From JAHJQZ01 sp963676075 (GTDB taxonomy: Bacteria; Pseudomonadota; Alphaproteobacteria; Rhizobiales; Devosiaceae), in NCBI GenBank assembly GCA_963676075.2, contig CAXXNZ010000018.1, forward strand, positions 1 through 64,000: a stretch of DNA of 64,000 bases, in the 5' to 3' direction. The first letter of the stretch is position 1; each line of letters begins with the position of its first letter. Positions 27,845 to 37,387 of this stretch are shown here, piece after piece. A program made the translations under genes and the position numbers. Below the pieces are notes generated by a model. The model had not been told where the DNA came from, ran no database searches, and saw only the letters and a list, made by a program, of their open reading frames with translations.

Positions 27845-30800
27845 GGCAAAGCTTCCTTCAGCGCGTTCGCGATACCGCGCAGCGTATTTTGGGAGGTCTC
27901 CGTCCCCGAGGGGGCAACCAAGTAAGTGATTCCTCGGTCGCTAAGCCCTTGACCCACGGCAGCCTCTTGTTCTGGGGAGATCACTGCGAATTTGTGTTGA
28001 CGCCAGATGTACGGGATGCTCTGGCCGTCCAAGGAGAAGGGCTTTTCGTCCACGGGTGGCAACCCGTTAGCCTTCAACGCCGCGTCGAATCCGTCGCTGC
28101 CAACGCCGTCCGCACTTTCTCCATCAACTGGTGTCGTGAAGGCCTGGGCTGCGAACTCCACCCGTGACAACCGCGAGAGCAGGTCGTGAAACTGAGGCGA
28201 TCGCCGGTCGATCACCGCATGGTCCGTCTGGTTGTAGTAGGACAGGAGACAACGGTAGCATCCGGCTACGCATTGTGCGTCCCCCTTGTCCTTCAGGGCG
28301 TTGGCAGCTCGGCCATGGGCTTCGAAATGTTCTAGATCGAAGTGGCAGATCTGGATGGCTGCGTCGATGACCTTGCGGAGTGCGCCGGCCTCGGAGACCA
28401 GACGGGCCAATACTCCGGCACCGCCTTCGGTCGATTCGTAGATGAGCAGGGCGTTTCGCTCGTCGCGTGAGGGTAATGGTTCGCCCAGAACCTCACCCTC
28501 CTCGAGTTGGAACGTCATTTCGATGCCCCGCAACAGCGCATGCTGAAGAGTCGCGGCGGTTTCGATCGGTAGCCTGTCGCCATGGAAGCGCAGGAGAAGC
28601 GCATTCTTCCGATCCTCGACGAAGGGTACGATCGTCTGGGGCTGAACCTTGCTGGGGTCCTTGACCGCGTCTGCGTCCTCGTCATCCGCTGCGGCGAGCC
28701 AGTAGCCGCTCGCCGGATTGATGGGATAGCCAAGTCCCTCTTCCTTCGCACGGCGGCGGAGACCGACGTTGAATCGGCGGATCAGGGTGGCAGGTCCAAA
28801 GGTCAACTCGGCGAACAATTCGCCGCTCTCGACGAGCTGCGAGCGGCGAACGTCCAGTCGGCCCGCATCTCGCACCGGCCATTCGAACACCGTGCGGATT
28901 TCGAATCCCTGGCGTTGCCGGTCCTCGTCATTCGCAGTGATGCGTTCAGTCGGCATCGTCTCGACGTTCTCGATCCGGAAGCCGTCCCGGATCTCGGAGG
29001 AGTCGGCCAACGTCGTCCCGCAATTCCGGCAGAAGTCTGGCTTTGGAAGGGCGTGTGAACAACCGCACTCGGCACAGATGACGAAAGCCTGTGTGGTCAG
29101 CTCGCCGCTTGCTTCCTGAGAACCAGCACGGATGATGACCCGGTTGACGCGATGGGCGCGCCCTTCATGGTAGATCAAGCTGCGCGGACCGAATTCCGAG
29201 ATGCCTACGAAGCGTGCCCGTTGGATGGGCGCTCGCGACCGCGATCCTCGGCTGGATGAGTTCACGAATGCAGTAAGCGGCAGGCGTGGAAAATTGTAGC
29301 CGGGCAGGAACCCTTCGGTCGCAAGATAGCGGTATGTGAAATAGTCGGAACTCTGGCTGTCTTCGCCGGCAAGGAGCAGCTGGATCTGCTCCTGGGCTTG
29401 TGCGGTCAGGCGCTTGGCCATTCTGCGTTCTTGGTCCGTCGCCGCATAGCGGCCGAACGCGGCCTGCGCGTCCTTGAGCTGCCGTTCCGCGGAATCCAGA
29501 AGCGAGCGCCAGCGGTCGAAGGCGGCATTGAAGCGCGTTGGAGCCTTTCGCATCACGCACTCCGCATAGGCGTCGATGTCGCCGAGCCACGGAAGATCCT
29601 GAGCCCGTTCTTCGAAGTCGGCATGCAGAATGCTCTTGGCAATCACTGCGGCCCGACGCTGCGACTCCGATGTGGAGACGAGTGCCAGGATGTCCGAATT
29701 CAAGGAACCGCGATCATTCTCGAGATCGACGACATTGGCGATCTTTGGGCTTAGTTCGGCCCCGGTCTCGGCGAGCCAGATTGCCTGCAAATGGCTTTCC
29801 ACCAGGTCCTGGTTGTCCAGCTCGATCGTTGGGGCTCGCACACGACCGGCGACGATGCCATCCTGGTTCTTGAAGTAGTATTGGTCATGCGGTGATTGCG
29901 CTGCACAGTAGGTGACGATCAAGGCGGCCTGTCCATTCCGGCCGGCACGCCCGCCGCGCTGGGCGTAGTTGGCGGGAGTCGGCGGGACGTTGCGCAAGAA
30001 GACCGTGTCGAGGTCGGCGATGTCGACGCCCAGTTCCATGGTTGGCGAACAGAACATCACCGGCAGGAAGGTAGCGGTATCCGCAAGTTCCTGAAGCTTG
30101 GCGGCGAATTTCGGAACGTTGGCCAAGCGATCCCGGTCGGCCTTTCGAAAGCGGAACCGAGCCTCGCGGACCTCACGGGTGGTCTGTTCGACCTGGGCGG
30201 TATGCTCACGTGCCTCGAGGCCGAACAATGCAGGATCCCGATCGCGAAGCATTGTCGCCAGTATCTGGTAGAGTTCCGAGAAATAGGCGTTGCCGCGGCT
30301 GCCCGGTGCAGCGCCGGCGCCGAGCTTGAAAACGAATGCACTCGGGTAGACTGCCCAATTGGGGTTGATCTCGCCGGCGAAGGTGTCGCTGCGCTCGATG
30401 ATTTCATTCTCGAGCGCCTTGAGCAAATCCTTGAGGACGTGATCATACTCTTCAACGCTCAGGCGCTGACCCCAGATCTTGCTGGCGCGAAGAGTGCGGC
30501 CAAGGGCCGACGTGGGGCCGGAACGGACGCGCAGCATTTCATCACGGGCTGCAATGGTTTTGCCAGGGGCCTTGAGGAACAAGGCTGCTGACTGGCGTGA
30601 GTTTTCCTCCGACAGGTTCCAAGGCGCTCGAAGCAACCCTTGCGAGCGTTCCCTGAGTGCCTGGACATTTGCGGCATCGAGCGATCCGGTCTTGATCGCA
30701 AGGTTGATCCTCATGTGGTCGAGCAACGCCGTCATCGCGGCCTTGCGAACAGCCGGCCTGGCTCCCGCCAGGATCGGATGCGCCATTTCGAACCGCGCGT

Positions 30801-33057
30801 CGCTCGCCGCAATGTCGTCGAGACCCTTGTATTCGACCGTCATAAGGCCAAGGCGAGCGAGATTCGGATTGGTGATACGCCAGATCTTGAGCTGGTCGAC
30901 CCAGAAGCGATGTGTGAGAACGTCGCGAAGCGCCCGCTCGGCATCCGAAAGCGCTGCACCCTGAAGCTCGGGGTTCGAGAGCCATTCAACCCGGAGATCG
31001 AGATGCTTGGAATCGAACCCGAGGCATCGCTGGAGCTCACGGCCGATCTGGTCGTCTTCTAGGCCGTCTTCGCCAGCGTTCTGCAGGGCCATGAGTGTGG
31101 CGGCCCGCATCAGGGAAACGAAGACGAAGTCGTTGAAGTGGCCCGACTGGAGCGCCGCGTCCTGACGGTTGTCGATGAAGCCAAGAATCTTGCGATTGAA
31201 ACGGTCCACCCCCGAGTCCGGTCGACTCATCCAGTTGAGGATGGCGGATACGATGATCGTGCTGGCTGAGCCGCGACCTTCTGCAGTCAATCCCGCCAGT
31301 CGCGAACGATCCGTTCCGCGCGACAAGGTTGCCTCGCCGCAGGCGGGGCAGAAACGGAAGCGTCCGGGCTGGAACCAACCATCGGTGCCTCCTTCCGTGA
31401 TCACCGTGCCGGTGGCGTCCACGCGCATATGGCGGTGAACGAATCTTGAGTACTGCGACTTCAGCCGAACCGCGCCAGACTTCGCCGTCTCCTGCCAGGT
31501 CTCGGGATAGTCGGTGACCTGCCCCGTAAACTCGAGGTCGGGACGAGCCGGCATGAAGAAACCTGCTTCCGAGCCATCATCACTGGAGGCGTCGGACATC
31601 TCGTCGATGTCCCGTTCCATGAGCTTTTCGACACTGCCTGCGCTTGTCCGAACGACCGGCAAATGCTCTTGTCCGCAGTTGGGGCAGAAGCGCAGCTGAT
31701 AGAGCGGCTTGTCGCCGGCTTCGTCGGGAAGGAACTTTTGCCCGTCGAAAACGACCTTGCGCGCTCCCTCCGGCTGCACGGTCATGTAGACTTGGCCGGC
31801 ACCGGAAACGAACTGATGCAGTCTCACGCCGAGGAACGCCTTGTCGCTGCCGGCGCCGGTACGCAGTTCCTCGCTTCGTCCTAGAACAAGCAGGAAGCGC
31901 TCGAGATAGTCCTTGCACATGACCTCGGCAACGCCACTGGCGGTCGACAGCAACGCAGATGCTTCCGTCAAGGATCGCGGTCGGGCGCGGCTCCAGGTGC
32001 CGTCCGGAACACCGTCCGTCTTGCCCGCCTCCACACCGAGAACGGTCTCGATCCAGATCGCCACCGGATGGTCGGTGAGTTCGGCGTCCGACGCATGTTC
32101 GTTGATTGGCAATGCCATCGACGAGGCAAGTTTGTCGCGAACGGAATCGGCGTGGAGCTTGGGATTGGTCCTCCGTTCGAGTCGCTCGGTGATGACGTGG
32201 CTGGGATGGATTTCGCAGTCGAAGAGTTTGGACGCGACGGCTGCCACCGCGATCTCGGGGCGCTCATCGCTCGACATCGTTGCCGAGGTGCCAATGCACT
32301 GCAAACCGCCGGGCGCTAGTCTCCGACGCAGGCGACGGACCAGCATCGCAACGTCGGCGCCCTGGCGCCCCCGATAGGTGTGGAGTTCGTCAAGCACAAG
32401 GGTCGACAAGCCTTCACAGTTTTTGAGCACCATCTGGTCGATTTCGTCCTGCCGCGTCAGAAGCAACTCGAGCATTACGAAGTTTGTAAGCAAAATATCC
32501 GGGGGGTCGTCGGCGATCCGGCGACGATCCTCTTGGCTCTCCTGGCCGGTGAAGCGCGCGTAGGAGACCTTCACGCTTTCGTCTTTCCCGGCGAAGTACT
32601 TTGCCAGCTCCTCCTGTTGGGAGTTCGCCAGCGCGTTCATCGGATAGACGATGATCGCCCGTGTCTTTCGGGGTCCAGCCTTCCGGTTCCGGAGTGCGGC
32701 GCTAATGATCGGAATGAAAAAACAGAGCGACTTGCCCGATCCAGTGCCAGTGGTGACGACGAGATCATCGCCGTTGACACCGAATTCGGCTGCCACCTGC
32801 TGATGGTGTCGCAGCGTCCAGTCCTTGAAGATTTCGCCACAACCAGGGTGCAACGTACCCTGATCAACAAGGTCGGCGACCGTCGCCCCGAGCTTGTACT
32901 CGGGATTTATTTGGAGAACGGGCTCTGGCCAGAAACGTTTGGAGTCGTACTCGGCATCGATTTGCGCCTTGATGTCCTCAGCGCGAATATTGGCGAATGA
33001 ACGGCTGAAGCCTTCGTATTGGTCGACCAGCGATCTCGCGAGATCAAAAACGTCCAT
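27841..33057 (-). CDS. Giant DEAD/DEAH helicase with C-terminal DUF1998 domain (DruE/MrfA-like)
   Basis: A 1738-aa SF2 helicase. Motif I is TTGTGSGKSLCFF (~104), motif II is DELH (VLDELHTYRG, ~222), motif III is GTSATMSS and motif VI is QRGGRAGRNG (~1036). Several CxxC pairs are present: CPNCG ~459, CPACG ~570, CAECG/CRNCG ~1330-1345. The C-terminal DUF1998 region shows YESTEGGAGVLARL (~1545) and CVAGCYRCLLSYYNQ (~1600). Size and layout match DruE of Druantia and the MrfA type; in DISARM these functions are split over DrmA and DrmB. The ATG at 33057 is chosen because GGAGGG lies just upstream. It is the first gene of the six-gene overlapping operon. Confidence 0.88.
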   Translation of the reverse strand: MDVFDLARSLVDQYEGFSRSFANIRAEDIKAQIDAEYDSKRFWPEPVLQINPEYKLGATVADLVDQGTLHPGCGEIFKDWTLRHHQQVAAEFGVNGDDLVVTTGTGSGKSLCFFIPIISAALRNRKAGPRKTRAIIVYPMNALANSQQEELAKYFAGKDESVKVSYARFTGQESQEDRRRIADDPPDILLTNFVMLELLLTRQDEIDQMVLKNCEGLSTLVLDELHTYRGRQGADVAMLVRRLRRRLAPGGLQCIGTSATMSSDERPEIAVAAVASKLFDCEIHPSHVITERLERRTNPKLHADSVRDKLASSMALPINEHASDAELTDHPVAIWIETVLGVEAGKTDGVPDGTWSRARPRSLTEASALLSTASGVAEVMCKDYLERFLLVLGRSEELRTGAGSDKAFLGVRLHQFVSGAGQVYMTVQPEGARKVVFDGQKFLPDEAGDKPLYQLRFCPNCGQEHLPVVRTSAGSVEKLMERDIDEMSDASSDDGSEAGFFMPARPDLEFTGQVTDYPETWQETAKSGAVRLKSQYSRFVHRHMRVDATGTVITEGGTDGWFQPGRFRFCPACGEATLSRGTDRSRLAGLTAEGRGSASTIIVSAILNWMSRPDSGVDRFNRKILGFIDNRQDAALQSGHFNDFVFVSLMRAATLMALQNAGEDGLEDDQIGRELQRCLGFDSKHLDLRVEWLSNPELQGAALSDAERALRDVLTHRFWVDQLKIWRITNPNLARLGLMTVEYKGLDDIAASDARFEMAHPILAGARPAVRKAAMTALLDHMRINLAIKTGSLDAANVQALRERSQGLLRAPWNLSEENSRQSAALFLKAPGKTIAARDEMLRVRSGPTSALGRTLRASKIWGQRLSVEEYDHVLKDLLKALENEIIERSDTFAGEINPNWAVYPSAFVFKLGAGAAPGSRGNAYFSELYQILATMLRDRDPALFGLEAREHTAQVEQTTREVREARFRFRKADRDRLANVPKFAAKLQELADTATFLPVMFCSPTMELGVDIADLDTVFLRNVPPTPANYAQRGGRAGRNGQAALIVTYCAAQSPHDQYYFKNQDGIVAGRVRAPTIELDNQDLVESHLQAIWLAETGAELSPKIANVVDLENDRGSLNSDILALVSTSESQRRAAVIAKSILHADFEERAQDLPWLGDIDAYAECVMRKAPTRFNAAFDRWRSLLDSAERQLKDAQAAFGRYAATDQERRMAKRLTAQAQEQIQLLLAGEDSQSSDYFTYRYLATEGFLPGYNFPRLPLTAFVNSSSRGSRSRAPIQRARFVGISEFGPRSLIYHEGRAHRVNRVIIRAGSQEASGELTTQAFVICAECGCSHALPKPDFCRNCGTTLADSSEIRDGFRIENVETMPTERITANDEDRQRQGFEIRTVFEWPVRDAGRLDVRRSQLVESGELFAELTFGPATLIRRFNVGLRRRAKEEGLGYPINPASGYWLAAADDEDADAVKDPSKVQPQTIVPFVEDRKNALLLRFHGDRLPIETAATLQHALLRGIEMTFQLEEGEVLGEPLPSRDERNALLIYESTEGGAGVLARLVSEAGALRKVIDAAIQICHFDLEHFEAHGRAANALKDKGDAQCVAGCYRCLLSYYNQTDHAVIDRRSPQFHDLLSRLSRVEFAAQAFTTPVDGESADGVGSDGFDAALKANGLPPVDEKPFSLDGQSIPYIWRQHKFAVISPEQEAAVGQGLSDRGITYLVAPSGTETSQNTLRGIANALKEALP

Positions 33058-33130
33058 TGCACCCTCCAAGCCTCAATAAAGGTTCAGGCGGGCGACTATT
33101 TTTGTCAACGCAATCGCAGACATACGTAGT

Positions 33131-33319
33131 TCACCCCTTGCTTTTGCGGGTCGCTAGCCAGTTACGGGTTGCTTCTTCAACGATGTCGTAGGCATTGCGG
33201 TCGTCGTCGACCGCCGCCTTCTTGAGTTCCTTGATGAGGGCTTCATCCATGTAGACCAGAAGCGACTTCCTCCCGTCCCGGCGCTTTCGAGTCGACGTGG
33301 AAGAAAGTCGCGCTGCCAT
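33131..33319 (-). CDS. Small ribbon-helix-helix-like DNA-binding protein
   Basis: A 62-aa protein with a basic N-terminus and the pattern RKSLLVYMDEALIKELKKAA, typical of an Arc/CopG-type strand followed by two helices (DDRNAYDIVEEATRNWLA). The start has a GGGGG ribosome site. It lies 73 bp upstream of the helicase operon in the same direction, so it is a candidate repressor of itself and the operon, and perhaps of the divergent AAA-protease gene. ParD-like antitoxins have the same fold, but no toxin gene is adjacent. Confidence 0.75.
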   Translation of the reverse strand: MAARLSSTSTRKRRDGRKSLLVYMDEALIKELKKAAVDDDRNAYDIVEEATRNWLATRKSKG

Positions 33320-33352
33320 GATTCCCCCGATTCCGCTGATGCAAAAGTGCTA

Positions 33353-33452
33353 GATAGCTACATAGTAAACGTGCCACAGCTTTAACTATTTTGATAGCTA
33401 GAAACGCAATTCAGTTGACAGGGTTGTGTTCGTTCCCTATTTGTTCGCTATC
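33353..33452 (+). promoter_or_regulatory. Promoter with GATAGC/GCTATC repeats between divergent operons
   Basis: Within the 362-bp gap between the RHH gene (minus) and the AAA-protease gene (plus). GATAGCTA occurs at 33353-33360 and again at 33393-33400, and the inverse GCTATC at 33447-33452. A plus-strand promoter TTGACA-17 bp-TATTTG (33415-33420, 33438-33443) lies between the inner copies. A 39-codon frame (33456-33575) follows but lacks a ribosome site. The same GATAGC motif recurs at the tns promoter. Confidence 0.5.
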
Positions 33453-33681
33453 AGAATGAGAACAGCCATGCCCATGTCCGCTTCCATCGCCGACCGCATG
33501 ACCGCCCGCAGCACCGCTGCCGGCGCCGTTTTCGTTCGTCTCCGCTCGATATCCGGGTTCAAACCGCGCGCCTGAGCGCCCGAACCCTTTCCTGACATTT
33601 CGCCCGCCTCACGGGCATCGATGACCGGCCTCCGCCCGGACGCATTCGCGCGTCCCGCATTCGGCCGGCAGCGGAGACATC

Positions 33682-35622
33682 ATGATCGACGACGACTTGT
33701 GGCCGGATCCGGCCGACGACTTCGATTCCGAAAACGAATCGGTTTCCGAAAAGGACGATGACGTACCGAGTGCGACGCGCGCCCTGGCCGAGGAACTGCT
33801 TATGCGCGCCATCGGCGACAACGGCATCACCGAGATTGCCGAACGACAGGGCTTCTGCCTCGTCGTAGCCACCGGTTCTGATGGGCTCGTAACCCCGACC
33901 GAGCGCCTGCTCGACGGCATGGGCGACTGGGACTTCACCGTGGCCAGGGTTGCGGAGAAGAAGCGGAAGGACGACGACTTCACCCGCCGGTCCGTGGTCG
34001 GCTCCCTTACCGAGGGTGGTCGCGTTCTCGGCATCGCCGCCCGCTTCGACGCTCTGCCGGACGTCGTGCTGTCGGCGGCCGACAGGCATGTTGAGTTGCC
34101 GGCGATTTCGTCTGACATCGTCGCGGCCGTGATCAAGAAGATGACGGGGACGACGGTGGCCGTCCCGCCATCGGTTTCCCGCCTCGGGTTCGACGAGATC
34201 GTCCTGTGCCTGCGGCGCGGCGACAGTGCCGAGGACTGCCTCGCCCGCCTGGAGCGGGTGGCGAAGTCGGCGCGACGGATCACGCCGATCCCCGACGATA
34301 CGCCACCGATCGAGGCCCTGCACGGCTACGGCGACGCCAAAGTGTGGGCGATCGAACTGGTCGCGGACCTCGAAGCCTGGCGCAAGGGCAAGATCGAGTT
34401 CGCCGGTATCGACCGCGCCGTGGTCATGGCATCGCCGCCTGGACTTGGGAAGAGCACCTTCGTCAGGAGCCTGTCGAGGAGTGCGGGGCTGCCGCTGGTC
34501 GCGACGTCGGTTGGCGCCTGGTTCTCCGAAAGCACTGGCCATCTCGGTGCCGTCATCCAGGAAATCGACCGCGTCTTCCGCATGGCCAGCGCGGCAGCGC
34601 CGGCGGTCCTGTTCCTCGATGAGATCGATGCTGTGCCATCGAGGGCGACTCTCGACAGCCGCAACAGCGACTGGTGGATTCCCGTGGTGGGCCACTTGTT
34701 GACGCTGCTCGACAGCGCGGTGTCCGGGGCCACCGACCAGCTGATCGTCATCGGCGCCACCAATCACCCTGAGAAGTTGGATCCGGCATTGGTTCGTCCC
34801 GGCCGTCTCAACCGTGTCATCCACATCGGCCTGCCCGACGCCGCGGCACTCGAAGGCATCCTCCGACAGCACCTCGGCACCGACCTCGCCGGCGAGGACC
34901 TAACCGAAGCCGCCATGCTGGCAGTGGGCGGCACCGGCGCCAATGCGGTTGCCTGGGTACGGCGGGCAAGGCGCACGGCCCGCGCAGCTGAACGGTCTAT
35001 GGTCGTGGCCGATCTCGTCGCCGCCATCGCGCCGGCCGACAGCAGGCCATCCAGTGTCGTCGAACGCATCGCTGTTCACGAGGCCGGTCATGCCGCGATC
35101 GCCCATCTGCTCGGCACCGGCCAGGTGCGGTTCGTGTCGATCGTCCAGCGCGGCAATGCTGGTGGCGCCACCGCTGTCGATCCCGGCGATGGCATCACGA
35201 TGCGCGGTGACGTCGAACGTGCCGTCATGCAGTCGCTCGGCGGCCGTGCGGCCGAGCAGGTGCTTCTCGGGGAACCCGGCACCGGCGCAGGCGGCATCAA
35301 CGACAGCGATCTCGCCAATGCGACCCGTTTGCTCGGGTTGCTGCACCTGGGGCTCGGCTTCGGCGAAACCATGAGCTTCCGCGGGGACGCGGAGGCTGTT
35401 TTCTCGATCCTTGCCATCGACGCCCGCGCGGCCGCTGCCGTCGAGGGCGACCTGCAGCGGCTCTATTCCAGCACACTGGACCTGGTGCGCGGCAATGCCG
35501 ACCTCGTGCGGGCGGTGGCCGATGCCCTGCTCGCGCGCCGTCACCTTGATGCCGACGCTTTCCTCGATGTCGTCGCCCGTCATCGCACGGGTGCGCAGCA
35601 GAAGGAGCAGTTCAATGGATGA
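33682..35622 (+). CDS. Soluble FtsH-like AAA+ zinc metalloprotease
   Basis: A 646-aa protein uniting an AAA+ ATPase with a peptidase M41-like domain. Walker A is ASPPGLGKSTFVR (~252), Walker B is AVLFLDEIDAVPS (~307), and the second region of homology ends GRLNRVIHIGLPD with arginine fingers. The zinc-binding HEAGHAAIAH starts at ~466, and a likely third ligand lies in GGINDSDLANATRLL (~541). Unlike FtsH there is no N-terminal membrane segment; instead residues 1-30 are very acidic, and ~200 residues of unknown fold precede the ATPase. It is therefore probably cytosolic. It overlaps the next small gene by 8 bp. The substrate is unknown; degradation of a transposition or defence component is a plausible inference. 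Confidence 0.85.
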   Translation: MIDDDLWPDPADDFDSENESVSEKDDDVPSATRALAEELLMRAIGDNGITEIAERQGFCLVVATGSDGLVTPTERLLDGMGDWDFTVARVAEKKRKDDDFTRRSVVGSLTEGGRVLGIAARFDALPDVVLSAADRHVELPAISSDIVAAVIKKMTGTTVAVPPSVSRLGFDEIVLCLRRGDSAEDCLARLERVAKSARRITPIPDDTPPIEALHGYGDAKVWAIELVADLEAWRKGKIEFAGIDRAVVMASPPGLGKSTFVRSLSRSAGLPLVATSVGAWFSESTGHLGAVIQEIDRVFRMASAAAPAVLFLDEIDAVPSRATLDSRNSDWWIPVVGHLLTLLDSAVSGATDQLIVIGATNHPEKLDPALVRPGRLNRVIHIGLPDAAALEGILRQHLGTDLAGEDLTEAAMLAVGGTGANAVAWVRRARRTARAAERSMVVADLVAAIAPADSRPSSVVERIAVHEAGHAAIAHLLGTGQVRFVSIVQRGNAGGATAVDPGDGITMRGDVERAVMQSLGGRAAEQVLLGEPGTGAGGINDSDLANATRLLGLLHLGLGFGETMSFRGDAEAVFSILAIDARAAAAVEGDLQRLYSSTLDLVRGNADLVRAVADALLARRHLDADAFLDVVARHRTGAQQKEQFNG

Positions 35623-35845
35623 CATCCTTGTCCGCGTGCTCACAAGGCTCCTGCGTGTCAACGACGAGCTTGGTGAGATCGCGTTCGAGCGCGCCGCCAA
35701 CCGGGCGTTGGTGGCCATCGCCAGGTCCGTCCAGGTCGAAGCCGAGCGCAAGTCGGGCGTCGGAGAACCCGACCTCGGCCACGGCATCCTGCGGTTCCCC
35801 TCCGACAGGGTATCGACGGATCCGACCCCGAAGGGAGGTGCGTGA
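35615..35845 (+). CDS. Small protein coupled to the AAA protease
   Basis: A 76-aa protein, MDDILVRVLTRLLRVNDELG..., mostly helical up to ~48 and then a Pro/Gly-rich tail. The start overlaps the protease gene, which argues for co-translation. No family recognised; it may be an adaptor or accessory subunit. Confidence 0.6.
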   Translation: MDDILVRVLTRLLRVNDELGEIAFERAANRALVAIARSVQVEAERKSGVGEPDLGHGILRFPSDRVSTDPTPKGGA

Positions 35846-35892
35846 TGACCGGCATGTCGCCGCAACATAGCGGGAAGAGCTACCGCCAGGAT

Positions 35893-36399
35893 CTAGCGGG
35901 TGGCGTCATGGATGACGGAGAGGCGTTGCCTCATGTTCCGGAATTCCTTCTCGACCTGACGAGGGTTCGCCGACTTGTCTATGGCCATGTCGAACAGGTC
36001 GTTGATCAATCGGGAAAGCTCCGCCCAAACCTCCCCATGAGGAGTGATGTCCCTTGGGTTGATGCCGCTCGGGCGTCTGGTGGAAAGTTCCTTCAGCCCC
36101 TCGTAATCGGTGAGGTAACGTCCGGTCCGCTTACCATGCTCGTCCATGATCTCACGCCTGATGAGAAGCTGTTCGCTGAGCTCTTCGATCCTGTCCAAGG
36201 TGAGTGGAATCGTGCGATGCGAACCGTCATTTTTCATGTAGGACCGGAAGGAGATTGGGCCTTCGGCACGCTGAACCTCTTCGACGAAGATCTCGAAGCG
36301 AGTCAACATGGCCAAGTTTATGACAGTGTAGTCCTCTCCCACAGGACGGCGCTTCTCCCGCTTTTGCGGGCGCGGTGTGATGCCGGCATTGTTGGCCAT
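35893..36399 (-). CDS. Hypothetical protein
   Basis: A 168-aa protein starting MANNAGITPRPQKREKRR with a GAGGG box upstream (the open frame extends to 36438). It has a basic N-terminal tail and then a helical domain rich in charged residues (RIEELSEQLLIRREIMDEHG). No signal, membrane segment or known motif. It lies on the opposite strand between the protease pair and the tns operon. Confidence 0.65.
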   Translation of the reverse strand: MANNAGITPRPQKREKRRPVGEDYTVINLAMLTRFEIFVEEVQRAEGPISFRSYMKNDGSHRTIPLTLDRIEELSEQLLIRREIMDEHGKRTGRYLTDYEGLKELSTRRPSGINPRDITPHGEVWAELSRLINDLFDMAIDKSANPRQVEKEFRNMRQRLSVIHDATR

Positions 36400-36510
36400 A
36401 TTCGTTTCCCTCGGCTGGAGAACGAATATCACGTACATCTGGACGGGTGGTTAATCACGACAAGCGCCGGCTATTCCCGAACTACCAACGGTGAATCCGG
36501 GATCGCGTCG

Positions 36511-36864
36511 CTACGGCGCCGGTGGCACCGGGATGTCGAAACCGGCATCACGCGCTCGTTCGGCCAGCTCGTCGTCCATTTCGTCGAGCATGAAATCCCT
36601 GAGGGCATCGATTACGCCCTTTGCCAGCGAGCCGTTTTCTTCGATTTCCATCCCGAAAAGCTCCGGCTTCTCGGCGAGCATGGTCAGCAGCCATGCGTTC
36701 TCGACCTCTTCGGGGTCGGGCAGCAGGTCCTGAACGGCGTGGAGCGCCCCGTCCACGATCCCGAACATCGGATCGAAGCGGTCCGCGTCGTCGGGTCCGG
36801 GTGTTCCGATGGTGGCGAAGGCAACCTTCTTGGCGTTCTCGAACAGTTCCTCGTAAGCGGACAT
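36511..36864 (-). CDS. Hypothetical acidic protein
   Basis: A 117-aa strongly acidic protein, MSAYEELFENAKKVAFATIG..., with DLLPDPEEVENAWLL and FMLDEMDDELAERA segments. The start at 36864 is backed by a GGGAGA box; an in-frame ATG at 36948 is possible. No family recognised. High negative charge could suit a DNA mimic or a chaperone-like partner, but nothing shows this directly. Confidence 0.6.
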   Translation of the reverse strand: MSAYEELFENAKKVAFATIGTPGPDDADRFDPMFGIVDGALHAVQDLLPDPEEVENAWLLTMLAEKPELFGMEIEENGSLAKGVIDALRDFMLDEMDDELAERARDAGFDIPVPPAP

Positions 36865-37121
36865 GATGGTTTCTCCCGGCTCGTTGGGTCCATCCTCGCC
36901 CCGTCCCACGAAAGGAACCACCCGTCCGCGAAGCATTTCGTTAACCATCACGAATCTTTTTTCGGACCGGAAATTAGCCCTCTTCCCGAGGGGAATTCGT
37001 ACTCCGCATCCACTTGGAACTATTTTGTGCACGGTTGGCTATGTTTGGTAGCCGTTTCACATGCCTGGTTTTCCTGTGGTGATTTCATCCGGAACCAGAA
37101 CGCATCCAGTTGGATCCATTT

Positions 37122-37169
37122 GCTATCCAAACGGATGCGTTTGATAGCCATGAAAGTGCGTTATATTTC
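37122..37169 (+). promoter_or_regulatory. Likely tns operon promoter overlapped by an inverted repeat
   Basis: TTGATA (37141-37146), 17-bp spacer, TATTTC (37164-37169). An inverted repeat GCTATCCAAAC..GTTTGATAGC (37122-37148) covers the -35 box, as expected for a repressor site. A second dyad GGCTA-7-TAGCC lies at 37037-37053. The remainder of the 523-bp gap 36865-37387 holds no gene I can support. Confidence 0.55.
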
Positions 37170-37387
37170 AGCGGTTTAGTCGATTTTTGCCCTCTTGAAG
37201 CCGAGCCGTCGTTGTGGTTCGAGGAGGGCATGGCAACCGCGAAACGCACGTCCCGATCCCATCGACACCGCATGCCGCGACCGGCCCCCGGGCCCGGCCG
37301 GCCTGACGGGAACGTCTTTGCTTCACCACCGAACGACCAGTGCCTGGCGCGACATCCGCGACGGGCCCACCGAAACAGGAGCTGAAG

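Noticed and set aside
33131..33319. Toxin-antitoxin pair (RHH antitoxin)
   Set aside because: There is no small toxin gene beside it; neighbours are a giant helicase and a promoter region.
33456..33575. 39-codon frame after the AAA-protease promoter
   Set aside because: No ribosome site and a composition like translated GC-rich DNA; mentioned only within the regulatory entry.
35842..37179. 445-codon open frame on the plus strand
   Set aside because: It lies antisense to two better-supported genes with ribosome sites (35893-36399 and 36511-36864), and its translation shows no family features.
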